Assembly (NCBI GenBank): GCA_949130485.1
Contig: OX422188.1
Location: 7,689,443 to 7,753,442, forward strand
Reading direction: 5' to 3'
Length of the DNA: 64,000 bases
From: Agelas oroides
Lineage: Eukaryota > Porifera > Demospongiae > Agelasida > Agelasidae
Below the pieces are notes generated by a model. The model saw nothing but the letters and a program-made list of their open reading frames with translations. It had not been told where the DNA came from and searched no databases. How positions within the stretch are numbered: the first letter of the stretch is position 1; every line of letters starts with the position of its first letter. The position numbers and the translations under genes were made by a program. Shown here piece by piece: positions 9,922 through 19,037 of this stretch.

Positions 9922-11694
9922 TTACAACTCTGTCTTCTTATTAAACGTATCTAAGGCATTTCTAAGGCCAATAAGGCCAATAAACAGCGCTATAACTATG
10001 ATACATAAAACCAACAAACAACAGTTATGACATACAATTGAGCTTTGCACTTCCTCCAATTGTTTATTTGTTGCATTCGCCCTTTCATTCACTCTTGCAT
10101 TTGTTTCATACGCCCTTTCATTCACTCTTGCATTTGTTTCATCCAACCTTTCAGTCAGTCTTGCATTGATGTTGGCCAGTCTCTGGTACATAATTCTATC
10201 AGATGATGCCAGCTCTGAAGACATCTCACTCATACTCTTTTGTACTTTTACATTTGTTTCATCTACTCTTATGTTTGTTTGATTTACTTTTAAATTGGTA
10301 TTAGCTAGTTCTAATTGCATTCTCTTCATATCCCTCTCAGATGACACCAGCTTTGTGGACAACTCACTCACACTCCTTTCCAACTCCTCCACCCTTTCAT
10401 TAGTTTCATCTACCCTTGTATTTGTTTCATCACTTGTTTCAACTACCCTTGTATCCGTTTCCTCTAGTCTTGTTGCCAGTTTCCATTGCATTCGCCTCAT
10501 ATCTGTCTCGAACGCCTCCAGCTTTGAAGATGTCTCATTCATGCACCTTCGGAGGTCATTCACTCTTGCACGTGCTTCATCTACCCATACATTTGTTTTG
10601 TTCAACCTTGTGTTTGTCTCTTCCACTTTTACAGCGATTCTTTTCACTCTTGCATTTGTTTCATCTACCCTTGCACTTGTTGCATCCACTTTTCCATTCA
10701 TTCTTGCATTGGTGCTTGCCAGTTTCTGGTACATAGCTCTCTCAGATGAGGCTATCTCTGAAGACATTTCACTTGCATTCTTTTGTACCTTTGTATTTGT
10801 TTCATCCACTTTTGCACTTGTTTTATCCACCTTTGCAATGGTGTTTGCCCATCTCTGGTACATATCTCTCTCCAATGCTACCAGCTTTGTGGCCATCTCA
10901 CTCGCACTGACATGCAGAGCTTCAAACTTGTCTTTCAACTGTAGGAATGGATGAGCTATCATCATGAGGTGTTGGTTACAATTTTGTTTCAAATGGCCAT
11001 CAACATCTTTACGCAGCAGGGTATCATCACAACCAGCTTCAGAATATGGGCACGCTACTTCCTCTAAGGGACATTCATTCTTGTGGGCTTTCAAATCAGC
11101 CCGTTTCACAACTGCAGGGCAACCCTTAGGACATGGTAGAGGGTACTTGGAACACTTTGCATAATGTTGGGTAGTAATATCTTTGTATTTCCCCTCATTT
11201 CCACAGTGTACACACCGATAGGTACGCAACTGGCACTCTTTCTTCATATGTTGCTGCATGTCCTTTCGTCTCACTAGAACCCCACAGTTGTTTGAGCAGT
11301 CAACTTGAACAAAGCTGCATCCCTTTTCTAAATTAAGATGGTTCCCCAAGTTTCTCAGTTCTCCCTTCCACTGACAGCCATCTTCACTGTGAACACACAG
11401 TACATGCAGTGACTTGATCTTACGTTCCATTTTCTTGTCCAGGAAATGGCGGAAGTCAGTAGTTTGACGGCAGTACAGACACCTGGTGGGTTTAGCTTGT
11501 GTCTTTGCCCAGTGCTCAAGACAGCTGCTACAGTAATGCTGGCCACAACAGACAGTAAGGTGGGGCTCTCTAAGAACTTTGGTGCAAATACTACAGGTGA
11601 AATCGTCCACCGCTTCAACAAATTTGTGATCAAACCCTCCATACAGGCTGCCACCTCGCCATCCTGATACACCCGACCCAGCCATGTCACACAC
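9922..11694 (-). CDS. Tail-anchored TRAF-like protein with a long modular coiled coil (590 aa)
   Basis: Single exon. RING at residues 34-75 (CSIC ... CCGQHYCSSC ... CLYC). TRAF zinc fingers at about 95-240 (CPKGCPAVVKRADLKAHKNE). Coiled coil at about 260-550 made of repeated modules that start near residues 265, 308, 386, 442 and 488 with a SEMSSELASSERxMYQR-like block and continue with heptads of the DETNARV type. Hydrophobic helix at about 558-577 (CLLVLCIIVIALFIGLIGL), then a 13-residue tail ending KKTEL. There is no MATH domain and no signal peptide. It differs from the 329-residue paralogue at 5089-6078 mainly by module number (about five against one). The start may be Met1 or Met4. Predicted role: a membrane-tethered RING E3 or scaffold that oligomerises through a long rod. 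Confidence 0.87.
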   Translation of the reverse strand: MCDMAGSGVSGWRGGSLYGGFDHKFVEAVDDFTCSICTKVLREPHLTVCCGQHYCSSCLEHWAKTQAKPTRCLYCRQTTDFRHFLDKKMERKIKSLHVLCVHSEDGCQWKGELRNLGNHLNLEKGCSFVQVDCSNNCGVLVRRKDMQQHMKKECQLRTYRCVHCGNEGKYKDITTQHYAKCSKYPLPCPKGCPAVVKRADLKAHKNECPLEEVACPYSEAGCDDTLLRKDVDGHLKQNCNQHLMMIAHPFLQLKDKFEALHVSASEMATKLVALERDMYQRWANTIAKVDKTSAKVDETNTKVQKNASEMSSEIASSERAMYQKLASTNARMNGKVDATSARVDETNARVKRIAVKVEETNTRLNKTNVWVDEARARVNDLRRCMNETSSKLEAFETDMRRMQWKLATRLEETDTRVVETSDETNTRVDETNERVEELERSVSELSTKLVSSERDMKRMQLELANTNLKVNQTNIRVDETNVKVQKSMSEMSSELASSDRIMYQRLANINARLTERLDETNARVNERAYETNARVNERANATNKQLEEVQSSIVCHNCCLLVLCIIVIALFIGLIGLRNALDTFNKKTEL

Positions 11695-11744
11695 AGAGAC
11701 CCACTAGAAAACTGAGCAAGAGACTGAACCTCGGGCCTTGTCAC

Positions 11745-13421
11745 GCATGCCAGCGTGAGAGGCGAGACTACCTCGGTCTCGTTCCTCTGTTGTAAACAAA
11801 AATTTTCGTACGGCCAAACTGCACTATCAGCTACGTACTACATCGTCATGTATCCGGTCTTAGGGGAAGAAGGGAGGGGGGATCGGGAGGATCGAGGGTC
11901 GCATACAGCATGCCGCGTCCCCGAACCAATTATTTGCGCGCCCCATCGATATCGTCCGAAACTATTGAGACAGCATCTACTAGTATCTCAGTTACCGATG
12001 TGCATATTGTGCCAGCATGTTGTGCGCACACGTGATGTTGTGATGATGTTAAGTTAGGACTTGTACTTGTACGTAGCCCCGTTCCCAGGCCCCACCCAGC
12101 ATTCCGTCGCTTACAGTACGGAAACCCGCTTTACCGTACTAATTGGGGCGAGCGCAGCGAGCCCCACTCTTGTGGTGAAAACGGAAAATTGTCTATTTAT
12201 TTATATGTTTATATGGTACGTGCGTATTCCGTATATATACATCCTGCCCCATTTGTGCGCGATGCAATATTTCCACATTGCAAGTTAGTTGATGTATAAC
12301 CACTGTTGCTCAAGGGACAAGACTACCAGGACAGAAAGGCTGAACAGTGGGAACCAACGTAACAGGGACTTGAAAAAGGCGAGGAAAGGAGGCACGACTA
12401 GCAAGACGGAAGCTGATTATTAACGTGCTGCGTGACACTGCCGCCAACCGGGAGTGTTTTGTATAAGACAGAGTGATTAGCTTGAGGACCCGAACCAGAG
12501 AGGTCTGTGTGACTTGACCGAACAACCCTCGTTAGCAACAGCTACAGAAGAGCTTCTAAAATCCCATTCCACAACTCCAGTAATTGTGCTCTGGAAAAGG
12601 GCTGGCAATAGTCTACACCACCCTGACTCTATACCCATACCTGAGAGAATTCTGATCCCATGCACAGCTGCATGGTCTCAGCAAATATCCGTGCACTATA
12701 CACCATGAATTGAGGAGACAGTGCATGCCAAGATGTGAATCAGTTGGAGACACAGGAAAACAACGGAATATACTTGTTCGTATCAAGATGTTGAACCATC
12801 ATCCTTGCAACTCTTCAAGCCACCTCCAAATGTTTTGAGACCTTGTTGCATGCAGCATTTCACAGTAATGACACAGAGAGTGTACAACAAACCCAAGATT
12901 AGCACAACACAAGTTATATTGCTCCACAAACACCGGGATACATTTGATATCCTATATGGCCTGTTCCCCAGGTGTTCTCCTCCTGTAGTTTTACAGGCTA
13001 CAGTTGGAGGTGGGAAGTCCTGGGAATGAGACATATATGCAAGTGGGAAAAGGTAGTGTATATGGAACGCTACTGCACCATATAACTCCCTCACGCTCGC
13101 CCCACAATGCACTGCATTCCCCTAGTAAGCGACGGAAAGCTGGGCATGGGAATGAGGCTACTTGTACGTACGTCTAGATGTGATCTGTGGTTAGGACCCG
13201 GTAAGTACGCGCGCGCTGATCAGAACAATTTACGGCGCTCGTGTGCGGACAAATTCAAATGTAGCTCTAAATTTACGGCATTCGTGTGGCTATAAATATG
13301 TCCGCACACGAGCACCGTAAATTGTATCGACTATCCGATTCAGGCGATTGCCAAGGCGGAGGGTTACCAAACTTGCAGAGCCTTAGAAGTTAGAAGTGTG
13401 TTTTCTCACCGATCTATCAGG
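11745..13421. other. Intergenic region upstream of myotrophin
   Basis: It separates the divergent TRAF-like (-) and myotrophin (+) genes. I find no supported coding frame. It contains remnants of the abundant repeat families: an aattggggcgagc... string near 12143-12168, and cccaggc / ggaaagctgggc strings near 12085-12115 and 13120-13160. A near-perfect inverted repeat lies at 13226-13325. Confidence 0.55.
13226..13325. repeat. Inverted repeat in the myotrophin 5' flank
   Basis: The 27-bp arms (start acaatttacggcgctcgtgt) at 13226-13252 and 13299-13325 are inverse complements with one mismatch, around a 46-bp loop. It ends about 100 bp before the myotrophin ATG, so it lies in the promoter or 5' UTR. 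It could be a MITE or a local palindrome. Confidence 0.75.
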
Positions 13422-15443
13422 ATGGGCGAGAGGTTGCTATGGGCAGTGAAGAACGGTGACCTCGCGGCCGCCAAGGAGGTGGTTGAGAAGGTAATAGAGT
13501 CGTCACCCCCACGGGTCCACCCCGGACGAGTTTGTACAGCTGTAAACAGTTTTGATATTAAGTTGACATTACCTCTAGACAAGGAAAAGTAGTTTCCACA
13601 AACGTCAAGTTTACAGAGTTATCTAAATTGGTACCACCCTATAATAATTTAGGTTCAGTATGTACCCAGTACCCAATCAGTAATGTCACATCCATAAGTA
13701 CTTATGTTTGCAGTGGGTTTGTATAGAATATTTTAATCACTAGATCAATTTCATGTAGAGCCGCCATCTTGATGTACAATATTGAGATGGCAGTACATGC
13801 ACTAATTGAAGGTAAGTGTTTATACAACTACTTTAACATACACAGTGGTCATATTTTGTACACATGCTGTGAGTGTCTTCAATCACCATATAAACGACTG
13901 TCTCCTCGTACAACAACATGGTGGCTGTTTCCTTTATATTCTCAAAAGTGATGACATAAGCTCTATGCCAAGAGAATGGATGTGGCTTATCCTGTTACTC
14001 CTAAAATGTCACAGAGTCATAAATTGTGCTTGTGGGAGTGAGTAAACTAGCCTTTCACACACACATGCAGGGCGTCTATCCCTCCCCTCTCCTCCCCCGT
14101 ATGCACACACCTCACAGGCTGGTTTTGATGTGAATGCAGAGTTGATGAATGGCAGAAATCCTCTACACTACGCTGCAGACTATGGACATGCAGACGTGTT
14201 GGAGTACCTCCTCTCAAAGGGAGCTAAGATTGATGTGAGGGAGGAGGGAGGGAGGTGAAAAGGAAGGTAGTAGAGGAGGAGGGAGCAATCCTATTTGCTT
14301 GTGTGTTCTGAAAGCTGGTTTGTCTGGTCAGAGCTCTCCTACAACGCCCCCTCAATTACTAGGGAATATTTTTATCATTGTGGGGCAAGCCTGAGTGACT
14401 AGCTGCTCAAGCAGAGAATTTCACAGCCTGTGTACACAAGTAGTACCCAATAGTACTGCTAGTTTTTACATGCACACAATGCAGCCATTTGTCTAGCCTC
14501 GTTCCTAGGCTCTCAATTGTTGATGGGAACGAGGATACCATTTGTCCAGCCAAGCAACACACTTGAACTTAGCACTAGAAGTTAGCAGGGGAATTCAGCC
14601 TAGCTTGTTCTTCATTACTTGAAGCAACTCTACACCAGCCAGCCTTGTCCGTCTTAGCCTCATACCCAGGTCACGTCTGTCTTGCCTAGTCCACACTTGA
14701 GGTAAGCTACAATGCATGCTGCAAACACGTTTAACTTAAGCCGTAACAAGCATCTTTGCTCCTGATTGCTTTATGCTGATGCTGCAGTTTGGCACCCGTT
14801 CTTTCCTTTCGCTCCACACTCAATTGTTCTCTTTTTCTTAGCAGGTTGATCAGCATTGCGATGAGTAATGAATTTGAGGTTAGCCTCATTCCCAGGCCTT
14901 CCTTGGCTCCAGTTTATGATGCTGCAAGGAAGCAAAAACTGGAGCCGGGGAAGGCCTGAGAAAGAGGCTAATTTGGTGTGCATATAGACGTTACATGTAA
15001 AATCATTGTTATAATCTGCTTATACACTAGATGATTGGGCCAAGCAAGCCATCATGCACAGTGTATACTCACTAGTGCACCCTCACACACTACGCTACCC
15101 TTGTATTCCCACAGCTACCAGACAAGTTTGGGATCACAGCTCTTCTTGCTGCCATTTACGAGGATCATGCAGACTGTGTCAAATTACTCATCTCAAAGGT
15201 ATCCAATTCAACTATGTTTTATTCACCATCTCAGTATGATGCGCATACCAAAATATCACTAGTCCCAGTCCCATGCTGTTTTGTAGGAGAGGAAATGGTC
15301 TGGGACTGGGACGTGTTATAAGTGCTAAGATGTTATAGGATTTGTGCTATACACAGGGTGCTAGTAGAAATGGAAAGGCCCCTGATGGATCATCATATAT
15401 TGACTGTGCAGAGAGCGATGAAGTCAAGGCATTACTGAAATGA
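13422..15443 (+). CDS. MTPN: Myotrophin, ankyrin-repeat protein (118 aa)
   Basis: Four exons: 13422-13490, 14118-14234, 15115-15198, 15357-15443, all in phase 0. The product is exactly 118 residues, the length of vertebrate myotrophin, and begins MGERLLWAVKNGDLAAAKEV. Ankyrin repeats follow: GRNPLHYAADYGHADVLEYL, then GITALLAAIYEDHADCVKLL, ending with DEVKALLK before the stop. Each exon carries roughly one ankyrin unit. In vertebrates myotrophin (V-1) binds actin capping protein CapZ and blocks barbed-end capping, and it has been linked to NF-kB dimer exchange; it is cytosolic and nuclear. Identification rests on length, repeat order and close match throughout. TAGCC-family elements sit in intron 2 and just after the stop. 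Confidence 0.93.
14881..14970. mobile_element. TAGCC-family inverted-repeat element in myotrophin intron 2
   Basis: It runs from tagcctcattcccaggcc to the inverse ...ggcctgagaaagaggcta, with ctccagttt / aaaactggag inner arms. Flanks atttgaggt and atttggtgt match at 7 of 9 positions, consistent with an older 9-bp target duplication. Confidence 0.75.
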
Positions 15444-15453
15444 AGGTACGTGT

Positions 15454-15543
15454 TAGCCTCGTTTCCAGGCCCTGCCCACCTTTTCATTACTTGCAGTACG
15501 GTGTTTCACTTGCGCATGTGGGGAGAGCCTGGGAATGAGGCTA
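15454..15543. mobile_element. TAGCC-family inverted-repeat element after the myotrophin stop
   Basis: It runs from tagcctcgtttccaggccc to ...gagcctgggaatgaggcta, starting ten bases past the stop codon and so probably in the 3' UTR. The flanks are only partly alike, so it is an older copy. Confidence 0.7.
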
Positions 15544-15953
15544 GGTAACTAACTGTAAGGCCAATGAAGTTGATTACTTGATTGTGCAACTGAGGACCCC
15601 CTGCTCCAATTTTGGTATTTTGTAATGTGATTTGTTTCTGCTTACCTCATGCTGACGAGTGCTTGTAAGTATTGTGAAGGCAAGGAATGATGCTGGTATC
15701 CATGCTGCATGCTGTTTAATATCCTGGACAGCACTCCAGGTGCATTTTTTGAGAGGTTAGAGTGTTAGTGCCAGCTTGTGAATTTGCAAAATCAGCACTT
15801 GAACATGTGCCATGTTGCAATCAGCGATGAGTAATACCTTCCTGCCCACATCAGTGGCAAGGAACTGACACTCAAGTGATCAACTTAATGGGTGGATCAA
15901 AGTACCAATTTAGGCCACAATAGCCGTATTAAGCCAAGGCATTGAGTATTGTC

Positions 15954-16454
15954 TCAACATCAGAGGATTGTGAGGGCTGGTGGTTGTCCGGCTGTCATAG
16001 CTCAACATCAGAGCAACTGTAGGATTGTGAGGGCTGGTGGTTGTCCGGCCGTCATAATTCAACATCAGAGCAACTGTAGGATTGTGAGGGCTGGTGGTTA
16101 TCCGGCCGTCATAGCTCAACATCAGAGCAACTGTAGGATTGTGAGGGCTGGTGGTTGTCCGGCCGTCATAGCTCAACATCAGAGCAACTGTAGGATTGTG
16201 AGGGGCTGGTGGTTGTCCGGCTGTCGTAGCTCAACATCAGAGCAACTTTAGGATTGTGAGGGCTGGTGGTTGTCCGGCTGTCATAGCTCAACATCAGAGC
16301 AACTTTAGGATTGTGAGGGCTGGTGGTTGTCCGGCTGTCATAGCTCAATATCAGAGCAACTGTAGAATTGTGAGGGCTGGTGGTTGTCCGGCTGTCATAG
16401 CTCAACATCAGAGCAACTGTAGGATTGTGAGGGCTGGTGGTTGTCCGGCTGTCA
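15954..16454. repeat. 57-bp tandem satellite, about eight units
   Basis: Units start aggattgtgagggctggtgg near 15963, 16020, 16077, 16134, 16191, 16249, 16306 and 16363; a ninth, from about 16420, passes directly into a tRNA-like sequence. One unit is 58 bp. Every unit keeps tagctcaacatcagagc, which resembles a Pol III A box, and aligns with the real tagctcagtggtagagc of the terminal unit. The array therefore looks derived from the head of a tRNA-related element. Confidence 0.88.
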
Positions 16455-16508
16455 TAGCTCAGTGGTAGAGCACTGGCAGCTCAAGCTAGGTTTGACTCCT
16501 GATTTTTT
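16447..16508 (+). ncRNA. tRNA-like Pol III unit (A box, B box, T6 terminator), probably a SINE head
   Basis: A box tagctcagtggtagagc at 16455-16471, B box ggtttgactcc at 16489-16499, and a T6 run at 16503-16508. A D-arm and a CTGGC/GCTAG anticodon-like stem can be drawn, but the anticodon loop lacks U33 and the variable loop is missing, so it is not a functional tRNA gene. A related sequence sits on the minus strand at 43212-43262. Either a tRNA-derived SINE promoter or a tRNA relic. Confidence 0.6.
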
Positions 16509-16850
16509 CACTTCCCTCTATTTTTGCCTCCTAACATTTAAATCTCTTTATTTCCAACGTGAGGCAACAAGTTCTAGCATTTAGAGTCACTGTATCTGAG
16601 ATGCAGTGAGTCTGACATCTAGTGTAGTCTAGACAGTGACTCTGACGTCTAGTGTAGTCTAGACGGTTAGAACTAGGTAAAGGCTTAGTGTGGTTACTAT
16701 GCTTTTGAAAATAAGAACTGCCAGATGTTATTTTGATGCTCAGAACGGGGTTTGTTCTAAACATGCCACAAACCACTCACACTTGTGACGCAACAAATGT
16801 CTGAGACATTGCCCTCGTGCTTGTACTAGGGGTTTATATAGCCATTTACA

Positions 16851-17345
16851 ATACTGTGGAACCTCTCTATAGCAGACACCATTGGGATGAACAATTTTGT
16901 CCTTTATAGCGAGTTGTCTCTAACTCGGGGGCTTCCGGTATATTTCCGTTAGGCGTGGTACTGCGTAATTGGACTGTTGAGCACAACGTGGCTACATTTT
17001 CAGAGCTTTCCCTTGTTGTACGCTGACAGAGAAGGCTAAGCAGAGGCTAATACTATGAGTAACAGCACTAATGTAATGTCAAGTTGTTAACTCCAGCAGC
17101 GATGGTGGACAATCTTGCTGAAAAGGTTGACGAGTGTCCACTGAATCGGGGTCGTTACGTATTGTTGGCGTACAATTGGGAGCTCAAACGTGTCCGTTAT
17201 ACAGAGTGGCGGGGTGTCTGCTTGCTATTCAGGGGTTTCTAATGTATTGAAGTCTATGGAGAAACGGTCAAGACTCTCAGAATAGTCCGTTATGTCGTGG
17301 GTGTCCACTGTTGAGGGGTGCCGTTAAGCGGGGTTCCACTGTACT
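16851..17345. mobile_element. Pogo/Tigger-like non-autonomous DNA element
   Basis: The left end is ctgtggaacctctctatagc (agacacc follows) and the right end is ggggttccactgta, an inverse match to the CAGTGGAACC...AACGGACACC ends typical of Tigger/pogo elements. Internal sequence repeats the tccgttat / gtgtccact motifs. There is no transposase frame, so it is a MITE-like deletion derivative. A TA target site is plausible at both ends. Confidence 0.65.
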
Positions 17346-19037
17346 GTAAACTCAGGATGTTAAGTACCAGTGTGTATTTGATACATCGATACCTGTTAGG
17401 TCCTAAAATTTCTATCCTTGTTAGCAGATTTTCAATACAGTTCACAGTGGACCTGGTGCTTTTAAACCTTATGAAGTTGTTGTAATCTAAATAGGTACTT
17501 ATATTCATGGGTGCTTATTTTCTAAGGGTGCCTATAATCCCAATTTTATGGTACGTACCTGAAGTTCATTCGTTAACTCTGAGAGACAATTACTTATGTT
17601 TCATTTTCTCCACCCCCCAGGCCCCCTACGCAGTACCACTTTGTGAAAACAGAGTACTTTTTTTTGTTGGTCACGGTGTTTCTCTGTAGCTAGATGCAGA
17701 ATTAACCATGTACAATACCATGTATGCACATCGACATAACGAACTCTGAATGCTGATACTTTTACATGTGATGGTGACAATTAATGAGTGATATGTTGCA
17801 AACAGAACATGTTCAATGCCAAGTGCCTAAGCACAAGGCTACTAATCTTGATAGACATGCAGGCCAAGATGTCGGGTAGTTTTTATCCATTTAAGGTTAA
17901 TGTGTACATTTTGGTATTTGTGACCCACATGCACAGCTCCTATACTTGCAACATCAAACAGTGCTGAGTTTCCTTAACTTAAAGCACTGGCTTACCCTAT
18001 CTTCTAAATAGTCTTGTGCCCATACCCCACCCAGCCACCCTCTCACAAGGTAAAATGTACAGTGAACAAGGTTGAATTTCTTGGGCTGGTTGAGTTTGCA
18101 ACTACATGTTGGTCTTGGGACAAGACTATCATGGTGAACGGTAGTACACCATATGTAGGGATGACCCCGAAAAAAAATGGCGGCCACATTAAAAGTGCAC
18201 AAATGACACGCTCAAAATGTCTACCTTAGATTAGTCAAAGGCCTCCATGAGCCATATCAGGCATTATCCAGTGCTTCCATGGAGAGCATCGCAAAGTACC
18301 AAACTGGGAAGTCGCTAAAATGGGCAAATCGTCGATCTTTTTTACTTACTTACTTTCTTTCTTTCTTTTAGTCTAAGCCAGGCTAGCACGATAACGGCTG
18401 AAGCCATTACAACGATTTGATATGATTAAAGAGAATGGTCTGAAGTCATTTTAGTCATGCATGCTCTCAACCACAAGCATGTGTATGTACAGCGTTACAT
18501 GCATTACAAGCATGTGCAGTAGATTCTGTAGTATTTCAAAGTCAGTAGTTTGGCTCAAAGTAGTGTATGCACATGTACACATTGGATATCGATTCAACAT
18601 AGATGGTGAGAATCAGAAATTGTATAGCTATTACTAGCAAATGGGATAGTAGCTATATTATATATAAATAGAGCTGCTAAATGGAATTAGTGTTACAAGT
18701 ATTATACCTAAGCCTTTACCTCCCAAATAGAAGCCACGATCAGATTATTTAGTAGCCTACACTTCGGAAATCCTGTATATACAGTCTGACTAATAGCTAT
18801 AGGCTGTGGGCGGGGCTGCTTACATCATGGTGATGATCGGTGGTGGTGCAATCTTCCCCTCAGAGTACTACACTAAGGAAACCCTGTACAGTTTGCTACA
18901 GGGACTGGTTACAACATCGTGGTGCAATACTATGTGTAAAGTTGCTATGTTGCGTACGAGGCCTATATAGCTTTGCATCGTGTTGCTAGAAAAAGTTTTA
19001 ACTCTTTCAACCGCCCTAAAGCTAAATTAAAGAAGTG

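Larger units (their letters stand above)
15444..19037. other. Intergenic region between myotrophin and the DUF4291 gene
   Basis: 3.6 kb with no supported protein gene. It holds a TAGCC-family element (15454-15543), the 57-bp satellite (15954-16454), the tRNA-like unit (16447-16508) and a pogo/Tigger-type MITE (16851-17345). The long frames over the satellite exist only because the unit is 19 codons long. 17.4-19.0 kb shows nothing I can name. Confidence 0.6.

Noticed and set aside
10295..10954. 219-codon plus-strand Ser/Leu/Val-rich frame
   Set aside because: Antisense of the repetitive coiled coil of the 590-residue TRAF-like gene; the repeat keeps the opposite frame open.
15954..16454. CRISPR-like array
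   Set aside because: The units are contiguous without unique spacers, and the genome is clearly eukaryotic; this is a satellite.
15910..16468. Frames of 70-100 codons on both strands with 19-residue repeats
   Set aside because: The satellite unit is 57 bp, a multiple of three, so all units share phase and stay open by arithmetic. There is no start context, splice context or domain.
16447..16508. Functional tRNA gene
   Set aside because: A and B boxes and a terminator are present, but the anticodon loop lacks U33 and the variable loop is missing, so I list it only as tRNA-like.
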